This document shows, one piece after another, positions 26,159 through 35,003 of a stretch of DNA of 64,000 nt. The notes below the pieces were generated by a model. The model saw only the letters and a list, made by a program, of their open reading frames with translations. It did not search any database and had not been told where the DNA came from. This DNA is from Microbacterium sp. K24. Lineage in GTDB: Bacteria; Actinomycetota; Actinomycetes; Actinomycetales; Microbacteriaceae. A program made the position numbers and the translations under genes. The stretch covers positions 1 to 64,000 of the forward strand of contig NZ_SSDJ01000152.1 in assembly GCF_004794465.1 (NCBI RefSeq). The letters run 5' to 3'. Positions within the stretch are counted from its first letter, which is position 1, and each line of letters starts with the position of its first letter.

Positions 26159-28015
26159 ATGAGAGGAAACCCCTTGTTCACCGACACCCCGAAGCGCAGT
26201 GCAGCGCCGCGAGGACTGGCCGCTGCGGCGGCGGCCCTCACCTGTCTCGCCCTCACCCTGACGCCGTCGTTCGCCGGTGCGACCACCGATTCGCCCGATG
26301 CGCCGGAGATCGTCGGCGCCGACTCGGCGTCGGCCGTCGAGGGCGAGTACCTGGTCGTGCTCAAGCCGCAGGCGGCGCTCGGCGCCGCCGAGGACATCGC
26401 GTCCGCGTTGACCGACGCGGTCGGCGGCGAGATCCGCGACGTCTTCAACACTGTGATCGACGGATATTCGGCCACGCTCAGCGAGGACGAGGCGCTGGCG
26501 ATCGCCGCCGACGAGCGGGTCGATCACGTGGAGCAGGTTCAGATGCTCCACGCGATCGGCGAGCAGGTGAACCCGCCCAGCTGGGGAACCGACCGCGTCG
26601 ATCAGCGCGACCTTCCCCTCGACGGTCGGTACACGTACCCTGACGCGGCGGGGGCCGGGGTCAATCTCTACGTCGTCGACACCGGCATCCGCCAGACGCA
26701 CGCGGAGTTCGCGGGTCGGATCCGCCCCGGATTCGACGCGGCGACCGCGGGCGGGAACGCGTCCGACTGCAACGGTCACGGCACCCATGTGGCCGGCACG
26801 GCCGCCGGTACGAGCTACGGCATCGCCAAGAAGGCGACGGTCTATCCGGTCCGGGTTCTCGATTGCAAGGGCGACGGCCTGAGCACGACGATTCTGGCGG
26901 GCATCGAGTGGGTCGCGGAGAACGCGGTCAAGCCGGCCGTCGTCAACTACAGCGTCGGATGCCGCACCGCGTGCTCCCTCCCGTCGATCGACGCCGCCGT
27001 CAAGCGCGTCGTCGCCTCCGGGATCACCTGGGTGTCGGCAGCCGGCAACAGCAACGACGATGCCTGCCGGTACAGCCCTCAACTCGTGCCGGAGACGATC
27101 GTGGTGGGCAACACGACCCGCGTCGACGGCAAGGCGCTCACGAGCAGCTACGGAAGCTGCCTCGATCTCTGGGCGCCGGGAACCGACATCCTCTCCTCCT
27201 GGTACACGGGCGACACCGCGGCGGCGACCGCGACCGGCACATCGATGGCCTCCCCGCAGGTCGCAGGGACCGCGGTTCTCTACGTGAGCGCCAACCCCAT
27301 CGCGACGCCCGCCCAGGTGCAGGCCGCGATCGTCGACAACGCGACGCCCGGCAAGGTGACCGGACTGGATGCCGCGTCGCCGAACCGCCTGCTCTACACG
27401 GGGTTCCTGAACGGCACCACGACGCCGACTCCCACCGCCGTGGATCTGGCCGCGATCGCCGACGCGACCGGCACCGTCGGCCAGCCGGTCTCGGTCAGCG
27501 CGAGCGCGACCGGCGGAACCGCGCCGTACACGTTCTCGGCAGCCGGGCTGCCTTCCGGTCTCACGATCAACGCCTCCACGGGGGCGATCACGGGCACGCC
27601 GACGGCGGCGGCGACATCCACGATCACGGTGACGGTGCGCGACGCCGGCTCACCGGCGACGACGGACTCCGCGACGTTCCGGCTCGCCGTCGCCGGCGGC
27701 GGCACGGGAACGACCCCGAGCACCTGCCCCGGCACCGCGCTGAGCGCGGGCACGCTCGCCGCCGGGCAGCAGGTCGCGTCGTCGACGTTCACCCGTGCCG
27801 CCGGCGCGGTCGAGGTCTGCCTCGACGGGCCGACGGGCGCGGACTTCGACGTGTACCTCCAGCGGAACTACTCGTTCTTCGGGTGGATGACGGTGGCACA
27901 GGGCACCTCGAACAGCCCGGATGAGAAGTTCACGTACAACGCGAGCGCCGGAAGCTACCGGCTCATCGTGAAGTCCGACTCCGGCTCGGGAGCGTACACC
28001 GCGACCGTGAAGTAG
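26159..28015 (+). CDS. Secreted subtilisin-like serine protease (S8, proteinase K group)
   Basis: 618 residues: Sec signal (to about 40), I9 propeptide inhibitor (about 60-135), S8 catalytic domain (about 140-415), a putative-Ig domain (about 425-510, PVSVSATGGTAPYTF type) and a pre-peptidase C-terminal domain (about 520-618). Triad: Asp near 174 in VVDTG, His near 207 in NGHGTH, Ser near 362 in GTSMASP; oxyanion Asn in AAGNSN near 296. Likely an extracellular nutritional protease. An in-frame TTG at 26174 is an equally good start because GAGAGG lies just before it, inside the longer version. Confidence 0.92.
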   Translation: MRGNPLFTDTPKRSAAPRGLAAAAAALTCLALTLTPSFAGATTDSPDAPEIVGADSASAVEGEYLVVLKPQAALGAAEDIASALTDAVGGEIRDVFNTVIDGYSATLSEDEALAIAADERVDHVEQVQMLHAIGEQVNPPSWGTDRVDQRDLPLDGRYTYPDAAGAGVNLYVVDTGIRQTHAEFAGRIRPGFDAATAGGNASDCNGHGTHVAGTAAGTSYGIAKKATVYPVRVLDCKGDGLSTTILAGIEWVAENAVKPAVVNYSVGCRTACSLPSIDAAVKRVVASGITWVSAAGNSNDDACRYSPQLVPETIVVGNTTRVDGKALTSSYGSCLDLWAPGTDILSSWYTGDTAAATATGTSMASPQVAGTAVLYVSANPIATPAQVQAAIVDNATPGKVTGLDAASPNRLLYTGFLNGTTTPTPTAVDLAAIADATGTVGQPVSVSASATGGTAPYTFSAAGLPSGLTINASTGAITGTPTAAATSTITVTVRDAGSPATTDSATFRLAVAGGGTGTTPSTCPGTALSAGTLAAGQQVASSTFTRAAGAVEVCLDGPTGADFDVYLQRNYSFFGWMTVAQGTSNSPDEKFTYNASAGSYRLIVKSDSGSGAYTATVK

Positions 28016-28030
28016 TCCGACATCGAACGG

Positions 28031-28063
28031 CGGATGCCGCGGGGGCCAGACCCGCGGCATCCG
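28031..28063. terminator. Bidirectional terminator after the subtilisin gene
   Basis: CGGATGCCGCGGG pairs perfectly with CCCGCGGCATCCG over 13 bases across a 7-base loop, between two convergent genes. Confidence 0.8.
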
Positions 28064-28078
28064 CTCTCCCCGACGCGG

Positions 28079-29815
28079 TCACCGGCGAGGAAGCTCGGCG
28101 AGGCGCCGCTGCCAGTAGTCGAGTTCGTCCTGCCACCGCTGGCGCCCTGTGCCCGCACCGATCGCGCCTGCGGCGTCGAGCCACCAGGCGGCAGAGACCC
28201 GGTCGCCGGCGGCACAGGCGAGCGCACCCAAGGCGAGCTCGGGCGGGAACGGCTTGCGTCGGAGCCGAGGTCCGGTGAAGCGGGTCACGATCGCCGTGTC
28301 GTCGTCGGCCGGGACGCCCGTGCCGTTGATCAGCACCTCGGCGAGGAACCCGCGATCGCCGCAGCTGCGCAGGAACGGGTCGATCTCGTACCTCAGCCGT
28401 TGCGCCATCCGGTCGAGGAACCACGCAGACCCGTGCCCTCCGAAATCGATCACGAGCAGATCGAGTCGGAAGGCCGTCACGCCCTTCGCTCCGACGCGTT
28501 CGGCGGGACCGTCCTTCGGGTGAAGGGCCGGGTAGAGCACGCCGTATCGCGGAGCCACCCAGCCGTCGCCGTTCGAGTAGAAGTCCACGACGTCGACCCG
28601 CGATTCGGCGAAGCGTCTCCACACCCGGCCGGAGTTCACGAATCCGAGCTCCCGCAATGTGTCGTTGACGTGGGCCTCGAGCAACCTGTCGACTTCGGCG
28701 TCGACCACGCTGCGCGTCTCGATTCCTTTGCGCCGCACCGCGATGGCCTTGTCACGTTTGATCTCCGCATCGCGGATCGCGGCGCGCGCTGCACCGTCGG
28801 GCCCCAGGGCAGCCCCGATCTTCTTGACGAGGTCGCGTCGGCTGAGGTCCTCCAGCAGACGTCCGAGTTCGGCCGTATCGGACGAGGTCGCGCGGAACGC
28901 GAGCGTGTCGATCGCTGCGGTGGAAACCCTGTGAGCGAGGGAATCCGTGCTCGGCGGCCGGGTCGCCGCTCCGCGCCTCGCCAGCGCACCCAGCAACTCG
29001 GCGGAGACTTCGTCCGTGCGCAGCCATCTCGCCGCGATCACCGCCGCTCGCACGAGATCATCGTTCGAGGGGGCCAGCAGGTGGACGAACGGCGCGACAG
29101 CGCCGTCGAACTCCTGTGCAGCCGCCGCCGATCGCAGCCACTCCGCGACCAGAACCCTCGCCGAATCCGGCCCCAGCACCGCCACGATCTTCTTCTGCCA
29201 CGACTGCGGCGGAGACCGGTGCCCGAGTTCGGCGAGCGTGCGCACGAGCGGCTCGACCTCATCGGGATCGTGCTGCCGCGCGGCGAGCCGTGCCGGCTCG
29301 CCCCAGTTGTCACCGTCGCGGATCGCCGACAGATCGAGCAGCCCAGGAGGCAGGAGTTTCGAGAGCAGACGACGGGCGTGGCGTCGGTCCTGGTCCGCAC
29401 CCCAGATATCGCCGATCTCGCCGAGCTGCTCAGCGCACCTCGACAGAACGGCGTGCAGGGCGGGGTCGGTGGACCCGGCGTCGATCACCTTCTCCGCGCC
29501 CCGCAGCGCAGGGCCGGTCAGGTAGTGCATGCATCCGTTCGCGATCGCGGCCTCGAGCGCGAACACCGCGGTGTCCGAGTCCCACGGAAGGCTTCGGCGG
29601 GGAAGAGTCCGGACGATCACGTCCTCGTCGGAACCGTACGGCCATCCGTTGACGCGCGCCGGGCTCACCTGCATCACGAGCAGAAGCGCCGCCAACCGTT
29701 CGCGCGCGGTCAGTCGAGGATCAGTGACCGCGGAAGGCCACCCGGCCCAGCCCACGCCGATGCGCTCGAAGGCCGCCTCCATCTCGTGGACGAGGTCGTC
29801 GCGGGAAAGCGCCAT
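28079..29815 (-). CDS. Large protein of unknown function with a DUF4304-like region
   Basis: 578 residues, no signal or membrane segment. Residues 1-370 look all-helical with weak repeats (LVRAAVIAARWL, AELGRLLEDLSRRDL), like a HEAT-type scaffold. Residues about 372-500 (VDRLLEAHVNDTLRELGF, then WRRFAESRVDVVDFY and FRLDLLVIDFGG) resemble DUF4304, a domain of unknown function. The C-terminus is another helical stretch (GALACAAGDRVSAAWWLDAA). It stands alone with its own terminator, 96 bases downstream of mesD. I cannot assign a role. Confidence 0.75.
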   Translation of the reverse strand: MALSRDDLVHEMEAAFERIGVGWAGWPSAVTDPRLTARERLAALLLVMQVSPARVNGWPYGSDEDVIVRTLPRRSLPWDSDTAVFALEAAIANGCMHYLTGPALRGAEKVIDAGSTDPALHAVLSRCAEQLGEIGDIWGADQDRRHARRLLSKLLPPGLLDLSAIRDGDNWGEPARLAARQHDPDEVEPLVRTLAELGHRSPPQSWQKKIVAVLGPDSARVLVAEWLRSAAAAQEFDGAVAPFVHLLAPSNDDLVRAAVIAARWLRTDEVSAELLGALARRGAATRPPSTDSLAHRVSTAAIDTLAFRATSSDTAELGRLLEDLSRRDLVKKIGAALGPDGAARAAIRDAEIKRDKAIAVRRKGIETRSVVDAEVDRLLEAHVNDTLRELGFVNSGRVWRRFAESRVDVVDFYSNGDGWVAPRYGVLYPALHPKDGPAERVGAKGVTAFRLDLLVIDFGGHGSAWFLDRMAQRLRYEIDPFLRSCGDRGFLAEVLINGTGVPADDDTAIVTRFTGPRLRRKPFPPELALGALACAAGDRVSAAWWLDAAGAIGAGTGRQRWQDELDYWQRRLAELPRR

Positions 29816-29911
29816 CGATTCAGCAGTTCGGCTTCTTGCCGACAGGAGCCGGGACGTGCGAGATCAGGACCAGGAGCATCTCGGAGAGTCTACGTGCGGC
29901 GGACCGCGCGG

Positions 29912-30949
29912 TCAGGTCGTCGCGCCGGCGAGTTCGTCGCGCAGGAGCGAGGCACCCGCGGCGAGCGCGTGCAGCTTGCCGCGCGAGACCTCTCGCGACA
30001 GCGGCGCGAGGCCGCAGTTCGTGCTGGGGACGAGCTTGTCGGCGTCGACGAAACGGAGCGCGTTCCGAAGAGTGTCCGCGACCTCTTCCGGGGTCTCGAT
30101 GGTGTCGCTCGCGACGTCTATGGCTCCGAGCATCACCTTCTTGCCTCGGATGAGCTCGATCAGGTCCAGCGGGACGTGGGAGTGGTGACTCTCCAGCGAG
30201 ATCGTGTCGATGCTCGAGCTCTGCAGCAGCGGGAACGAGGTCTCGTACTGGCGCCACTCCGCCCCGAGCGTCGCCTTCCAGTCGGTGTTCGCCTTGATGC
30301 CGTAGCCGTAGCAGATGTGCACCACGGTCTCCGCGCGCAGCCCTTCGGCCGCTTTCTCGAGCACCGCCACGCCCCAGTCCTGCACATCGTCGAAGAAGAC
30401 GTTGAAGGCAGGTTCGTCGAACTGGATGATGTCGACGCCCGCCGCCTCGAGCTCCCTGGCCTCCTGGTTGAGGATCGTCGCGAACTCCCACGCGAGCTTC
30501 TCGCGGCTCTTGTAGTGGCGATCGTAGAGAGTGTCGATCATGGTCATGGGGCCGGGCAGAGCCCATTTGATCGGCTGATCGGTCTGCTGGCGGAGGAACT
30601 TCGCGTCCTCGACGAACACGGGCTTCTCGCGGCTCACGGCTCCGACGATGGTCGGCACGCTGGCGTCGTATCGATCACGGATCCGGACCGTCTCCCGCTG
30701 GTCGAAATCGACTCCGGAGAGGTGCTCGATGAACGTCGTGACGAAGTGCTGGCGCGTCTGCTCGCCGTCGCTGACGATGTCGATCCCCGCGAGGCGCTGC
30801 TCCTGGACGGCGAGACGAAGCGCATCCTGTGTGCCCTCGACCAGGGCATCACCCTCCAGTCTCCAGGGAGACCAGAGCGTCTCGGGTTCGGCCAGCCACG
30901 AGGGCTTCGGCAGGCTGCCGACGATGGATGTGGGAAGAAGCGTGTTCAT
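29912..30949 (-). CDS. mesD: MesD, folate-independent core methionine synthase
   Basis: MetE C-terminal-type methyltransferase that makes methionine from homocysteine. Numbered from the ATG at 30949 (345 residues), the four zinc ligands of MetE are recognisable: His and Cys of HICYG (211 and 213), Glu of SLESHH (253) and Cys of STNCG (312). The N-terminal MetE half is absent, so folate is not the expected donor. The adjacent DUF1852 gene (mesX) identifies the MesD type, reported to need MesX and oxygen; the methyl donor is unknown. An upstream in-frame ATG at 30973 overlaps the mesX stop and is an alternative start. Confidence 0.85.
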   Translation of the reverse strand: MNTLLPTSIVGSLPKPSWLAEPETLWSPWRLEGDALVEGTQDALRLAVQEQRLAGIDIVSDGEQTRQHFVTTFIEHLSGVDFDQRETVRIRDRYDASVPTIVGAVSREKPVFVEDAKFLRQQTDQPIKWALPGPMTMIDTLYDRHYKSREKLAWEFATILNQEARELEAAGVDIIQFDEPAFNVFFDDVQDWGVAVLEKAAEGLRAETVVHICYGYGIKANTDWKATLGAEWRQYETSFPLLQSSSIDTISLESHHSHVPLDLIELIRGKKVMLGAIDVASDTIETPEEVADTLRNALRFVDADKLVPSTNCGLAPLSREVSRGKLHALAAGASLLRDELAGATT

Positions 30950-30969
30950 GACCGGTGATTCTCCGTTGG

Positions 30970-31962
30970 TCATCCGACAGGCACGAGGGAGTCGGCGGCC
31001 CACCGTTCGAGGAGGTCGCCGTGCGGCTTCATGAGGTGTTCGTGCGCATACTTCCCCTGCTCGGTCGCGAGACGGCTGCGCTCGTCGCGGTCGTAGGCGA
31101 TCTTCGTCACCGAGTAGTCCTGCTGCTCGAGAGTCGGCCGGTACACGCTCGCCGCTGCCGAGTTCGCGTTGTAGATCTCCGGTCGGTAGATCTTCTGGAA
31201 CGTCTCCATCGTGCTGATCGTGCCGATGAGCTGGAGGTTCGAGTAGTCGCCCAGGAGATCCCCGCGGAAGTAGAAGGCCAGCGGCGCGACGCTGCCGCGC
31301 GGCATGAAGTAGCGGACCGCGAGCCCCATCTTCCCGAAGTACTCGTCGGTCAGCGAGGGATCCTTCTGCTCGTACTCGACCCCCAGGATCGGGTGGCGAT
31401 TCTCGGTACGACGGTAGGTCTTGCTCGTCGAGACGCTAATGCAGATCACGGGCGACACCGCGAAGCGCTCCCGGTAGGTCACGGATTCGAGGAAGTGCTG
31501 GAAGAGCTTGCCGTGGAGGTCGCCGAAGTCCGCGGGGACGGTGAACCTGCCAGCGGCCTCCGTGGCCGCCGGCAGCCGCACGCTGAAGTCGAAGTCGCGG
31601 ACATAAGACGAGAAGTTGTTCCCGACGATCCCCCGGCTGCGCTTTCCGGTGAGACGATCGAGGATCGTGATGTCCAGAACTTCGAGCAGAGGGAACTCCT
31701 GGTCCTCCCCCTCGGCGGCGAACTGCACCGCGACGGAGATGATCTCGAGTTCGACGCGGTAGCGGTCTCGATCCGGGTTGTCCCAATCCGCCAGATCGTT
31801 GAACCGCCGGTCGATCATCGTCAGCGCGTTGCGGAGGTTCTCCTGACGATGCTCACCTCGCGCCAGGTTGGCGAAGTTCGTGGTGATGCGGGAGCTGTCG
31901 GAGGGCGAATAGTCCTCGTCGAACGGAGTCGTCGTGATGCGGAACGTGAAGTCGTGCGCCAT
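30970..31962 (-). CDS. mesX: MesX (DUF1852), partner of MesD
   Basis: 330-residue DUF1852 protein, opening with HDFTFRITTTPFDEDYSP, typical of the family. It has no membrane segment or cofactor motif that I recognise. Known family context: required together with oxygen for methionine synthesis by MesD. Here it is first in a two-gene operon and its TGA overlaps a possible mesD ATG. A divergent LysR gene 72 bases away probably controls it. The biochemical role of MesX itself is unresolved. Confidence 0.85.
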   Translation of the reverse strand: MAHDFTFRITTTPFDEDYSPSDSSRITTNFANLARGEHRQENLRNALTMIDRRFNDLADWDNPDRDRYRVELEIISVAVQFAAEGEDQEFPLLEVLDITILDRLTGKRSRGIVGNNFSSYVRDFDFSVRLPAATEAAGRFTVPADFGDLHGKLFQHFLESVTYRERFAVSPVICISVSTSKTYRRTENRHPILGVEYEQKDPSLTDEYFGKMGLAVRYFMPRGSVAPLAFYFRGDLLGDYSNLQLIGTISTMETFQKIYRPEIYNANSAAASVYRPTLEQQDYSVTKIAYDRDERSRLATEQGKYAHEHLMKPHGDLLERWAADSLVPVG

Positions 31963-32009
31963 GTCTCCATGGTGCGCTCTCGGAGCCCCTATCGAGTAAT
32001 GCGCTGCCG

Positions 32010-32028
32010 CTATGCCTGGGCATAGTCT
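32010..32028. promoter_or_regulatory. LysR-type palindrome overlapping a leaderless -10 box
   Basis: CTATGCC-TG-GGCATAG (32010-32025) is a perfect 7-2-7 palindrome between mesX and the LysR gene. TAGTCT (32023-32028) overlaps its right arm and is six bases before the lysR ATG at 32035. Binding there would both repress lysR and sit upstream of the mesX promoter. Confidence 0.6.
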
Positions 32029-32034
32029 AAAGCT

Positions 32035-32976
32035 ATGGCAAAGCGTTCGAGTGGCATCACCCTCCAGCAGCTCACCTACTACATCGAGGTCGCCGCGGAG
32101 GGTTCGATCAGCGCTGCCGCCGACCTGCTCTATGTCGCCCAGCCCACGATGTCCGCGGCGATGAAAGACCTCGAGAGCCGGGTGGGGCGCGTCCTCCTCC
32201 TGCGCTCCGCGCGAGGGGTGACCCTCACGACCGACGGCGCGGAGTTCCTCGGATACGCGCGACAGGTCGTCGAGCAGGTGGCGCTGCTCGAACAGCGTTA
32301 CCTCGATCGGCCGCCGTCACGACGCCTGCTCGGGGTATCGACGCAGCACTACTCGTTCGCGGTCGATGCGCTGGTGCGCATGGTCAAGGCGACCGAGGCC
32401 GCCGAGTACGAGTTCTCGCTGCGGGAGACGCGCACGTGGGACATCATCGAAGACGTGCGCACCCTCCGCAGCGAGCTGGGCATCCTCTACCGGAACGACT
32501 TCAACCGGAACGTCATCGACAAGCTGCTCCGGGACTCCGGGCTCGCGTTCCATCCGCTCTTCGTCGCCGAGCCCCACATCTTCATCTCCCGAAAGAACCC
32601 GCTCGCCTCACGCGATCGCGTGACCCTCGACGATCTCGCCGGCGTGCCGCGGCTCACCTTCGACCAGGGCGCCAACAACTCCTTCTACTTCGCCGAGGAG
32701 ATCCTCTCCACCCTCTCCAGCGCGCAGGAGATCCGGGTCTCCGACCGTGCGACGATCTTCAACCTCATGATCGGACTCGACGGATACACCATCTCGACCG
32801 GCATCATCAGCGACGACCTCGACCCGGAGATCGTCGCCATCCCGCTCGACGTCGACGAACGCATCGAGATCGGCTGGATCGGCCACTCCGCGATCCCGCT
32901 CACCGAGCAGGCGCAGCGTTATCTGGCGGAGCTGAGGACGGTGGTGTCGGAGTTCGGGGTCGCGCTGCTCGGGTGA
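32035..32976 (+). CDS. LysR family transcriptional regulator
   Basis: 313 residues. N-terminal LysR helix-turn-helix at about 8-67 (LQQLTYYIEVAAEGSISAAA, VAQPTMSAAMKDLESRVG), then a periplasmic-binding-like effector domain. Divergent from mesX-mesD, so the likely regulator of this methionine synthase, perhaps sensing homocysteine or another sulphur metabolite as MetR does; the effector is a guess. The start codon coincides with the predicted transcription start. It ends seven bases from the nrdF remnant. Confidence 0.9.
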   Translation: MAKRSSGITLQQLTYYIEVAAEGSISAAADLLYVAQPTMSAAMKDLESRVGRVLLLRSARGVTLTTDGAEFLGYARQVVEQVALLEQRYLDRPPSRRLLGVSTQHYSFAVDALVRMVKATEAAEYEFSLRETRTWDIIEDVRTLRSELGILYRNDFNRNVIDKLLRDSGLAFHPLFVAEPHIFISRKNPLASRDRVTLDDLAGVPRLTFDQGANNSFYFAEEILSTLSSAQEIRVSDRATIFNLMIGLDGYTISTGIISDDLDPEIVAIPLDVDERIEIGWIGHSAIPLTEQAQRYLAELRTVVSEFGVALLG

Positions 32977-32983
32977 GAGCCGC

Positions 32984-33232
<249 letters not shown>

Positions 33233-33625
33233 CTACTTTCGGTGATCGGTCCAGTCCTGGCCGTTCCACCACCTCAGATTCGGGGTGCCGTCGGGATCGG
33301 AATACCATCCTGCGGACGGGCCGGAGGGCACGACCGGACCCTGAGTCGTCGGCGCAAAGGATTCGTAGGCTTCGTCCGGCGGGTTGAAGATAGCGTTCAT
33401 CGCTCGCGACGCGACGCCCTGCGCTCCCTCGCGATGGTGGAGCGACATCTTGTGTCCGCACGCACGGCAATTCGCCGTGAAGAACATGGCGGCTTCCGAG
33501 ATACCGACGGTGGCGACTGCTGCAGTCCCCCGCCCCGCGTTGCGCAGACCAAGCCCTGCACTGCTCGTCGTGCACTTGTCGCAATCAGCACATCCCGTGA
33601 ACGCTCTGACGTCTTTTCGTCCCAT
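33233..33625 (-). CDS. Cys-rich protein with a DUF2510 C-terminus
   Basis: 130 residues. The N-terminal third has CADCDKC and later CRACGHKMS, spaced like a zinc ribbon. The C-terminal 25 residues, GWYSDPDGTPNLRWWNGQDW, are a DUF2510 motif common in actinobacterial membrane and phage proteins. No membrane segment. The ATG has TACGAT exactly six bases upstream, so it may be transcribed separately from the HTH gene 20 bases before it. Possibly a lysogenic conversion gene; function unknown. Confidence 0.75.
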   Translation of the reverse strand: MGRKDVRAFTGCADCDKCTTSSAGLGLRNAGRGTAAVATVGISEAAMFFTANCRACGHKMSLHHREGAQGVASRAMNAIFNPPDEAYESFAPTTQGPVVPSGPSAGWYSDPDGTPNLRWWNGQDWTDHRK

Positions 33626-33631
33626 GACGAG

Positions 33632-33637
33632 ATCGTA
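33632..33637 (-). promoter_or_regulatory. -10 box for a leaderless DUF2510 transcript
   Basis: TACGAT on the minus strand, six bases (CTCGTC), then the ATG at 33625. A separate promoter would let this gene be expressed in the lysogen. Confidence 0.45.
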
Positions 33638-33645
33638 ACGCGCCG

Positions 33646-33834
33646 TCAGTGCCGCTCGAGGAGACGCTCAACCCATTGATCGAGCTCAGTCTTCTTGAAT
33701 CGAATGCGCTTCCCCTCGCCGTAGGCGGTGATTTCGCCTCGGTTCTTCATCAGGTCTATCTCGCGCACGGACATGCTGAGGTAGTAGGCCGCGATCTCAC
33801 GAGTCATCAGCGCCGGGGCGAATTCAACGCGCAT
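33646..33834 (-). CDS. Excisionase-like helix-turn-helix protein
   Basis: 62 residues of the MerR-like excisionase family (HTH_17): MTREIAAYYLSMSVREIDLM, then a GEGKRIRF wing and a C-terminal helix LDQWVERLLE. Its position 570 bases inside the attachment site suits a recombination directionality factor, but a repressor role is possible. Start is the ATG at 33834, which overlaps the end of the DUF3263 gene by 11 bases. Confidence 0.75.
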   Translation of the reverse strand: MRVEFAPALMTREIAAYYLSMSVREIDLMKNRGEITAYGEGKRIRFKKTELDQWVERLLERH

Positions 33835-34069
33835 GGCGAGTGGCCTGAGCCGGCCGTTCGCGCACTCGGCGCGCGGTGATGGGGTCAGCTGCGATCCCCT
33901 CGCTCGCCTCGGCCGCGTGGCGGAGCTTCTGGTAGTACCGGGCCGGGTGCAAGCCAAGTTCGCGGTGGATCGCCTGAGTCTTCGTGGGAGTGTGGGCGGG
34001 GTATCGAGCCTCGAAGGCGAGCAGATCAGCGGGAGTCACGAGGGGCATCCTCTCCCGACCCTCTGACAT
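33824..34069 (-). CDS. DUF3263 small phage protein
   Basis: 81 residues. LVTPADLLAFEARYPAHTPTK and RELGLHPARYYQKLRHAAE match DUF3263, a helix-turn-helix-like family of actinobacteriophages and their hosts. The basic C-terminus suggests DNA binding. Start at 34069; an in-frame ATG at 34048 is possible. First gene of a three-gene leftward unit, divergent from the gene at 34085. Role unknown, perhaps regulation of the early region. Confidence 0.65.
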   Translation of the reverse strand: MSEGRERMPLVTPADLLAFEARYPAHTPTKTQAIHRELGLHPARYYQKLRHAAEASEGIAADPITARRVRERPAQATRHAR

Positions 34070-34072
34070 CGC

Positions 34073-34078
34073 TATCGT
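34073..34078 (+). promoter_or_regulatory. -10 box for a leaderless early transcript
   Basis: TATCGT, then six bases (CAGAGG), then the ATG at 34085. The AGAGG could alternatively act as a close ribosome binding site. Confidence 0.4.
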
Positions 34079-34084
34079 CAGAGG

Positions 34085-34657
34085 ATGCCGGATCTCACCG
34101 AGATAGCCAACGCCGTCCCATGGCTGTTCCCATCGACCATCTCGCTGATCGGTGTCCTCATCGGATCGACCCTGACCCTCCTCATCCAGCGCTCCATGGC
34201 GCGACGAGCGAATCGTCGCGAGCTCGCGCTTTCTGCTCTGGAAGCCGTCACCACGGCGCGGAGCCTCGCTGCCCAACGGCGTGCTGAGCACGCGACGCGG
34301 AAGCTGGTCCAGCCACTCATCGCCGCCGAAGAGGCCACCGCGATCTGGGTACGTTTTGAGATGCTTTCCGCCATGGAACGGCGTCGTCCCGACCGGAGAT
34401 CTCTTGCCGCGAACGGACTGAACGCGCACGAGATGCTGATGGGCGGCTCGCAGTCCGAACAGGAACTCGAGACCATTGGTATCGAGCTGCAGCGCCTCGG
34501 CCTTCTGCTGGTGGCCTGGGAGCGTGGCCGCGCGCGCGGAAGAGACTTCCGCCTCCCCCTCGAGGACGCGTACCGGAAGTTCGGACCCGACTACACCGAT
34601 CGCGACCTGCCGCCCGTTCCTGAACCGCGACAAGCGGCCGTCAGCCCCACGACTTAG
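34085..34657 (+). CDS. Single-pass membrane protein, hypothetical
   Basis: 190 residues. One membrane segment near 14-34 (FPSTISLIGVLIGSTLTLLI) followed by a long basic, helical cytoplasmic region (RSMARRANRRELALSALEAV) that is probably coiled coil. This layout resembles the unrelated gene near the other side of the window at 63138. No family recognised. First gene of the rightward early block; membrane location suggests exclusion or lysogenic conversion, which is a guess. Confidence 0.65.
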   Translation: MPDLTEIANAVPWLFPSTISLIGVLIGSTLTLLIQRSMARRANRRELALSALEAVTTARSLAAQRRAEHATRKLVQPLIAAEEATAIWVRFEMLSAMERRRPDRRSLAANGLNAHEMLMGGSQSEQELETIGIELQRLGLLLVAWERGRARGRDFRLPLEDAYRKFGPDYTDRDLPPVPEPRQAAVSPTT

Positions 34658-34663
34658 ACTCGA

Positions 34664-34999
34664 ATGTCTCGGCCGGAGAAGGGACATCCGGTCATGCCAT
34701 CACATGGGCTCTCCGCCGAGACCAGGCTCAGCATCAAGCTCGACAACATCTGCTCGCGGAACAGATACACCACCGACCCCGCATCCGTCGTGGCGGAGCT
34801 TCACGCCGCGGCCGGCGCGCGCACCGACATTCTCACCGAGTCGGTCGGGACGTGGCTCGGCTACTTCGAGGACGACTACACCCGCGTTCTGTGCGATTCA
34901 TTGCGCCAACTTCCTGGACTCGAACCATGGATCGCACTAGGGCGACGTCGGCGGGCGACCGGAGCGCACAGCACCGCCCAGTTCTGGCGCCCGGAGTGA
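34664..34999 (+). CDS. Hypothetical phage protein
   Basis: 111 residues, soluble, no recognised domain. It starts six bases after the previous gene. An internal ATG at 34694 is preceded by GAGAAGGGA and may be the true start (101 residues). The next gene begins four bases after its stop, so they are one transcript. Confidence 0.5.
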   Translation: MSRPEKGHPVMPSHGLSAETRLSIKLDNICSRNRYTTDPASVVAELHAAAGARTDILTESVGTWLGYFEDDYTRVLCDSLRQLPGLEPWIALGRRRRATGAHSTAQFWRPE

Positions 35000-35003
35000 C
35001 CGT

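Noticed and set aside
31963-32034. SAM riboswitch or other methionine-sensing leader before mesX
   Set aside because: Only 72 bases separate mesX from lysR and most are taken by the palindrome and promoters; no riboswitch core is visible.
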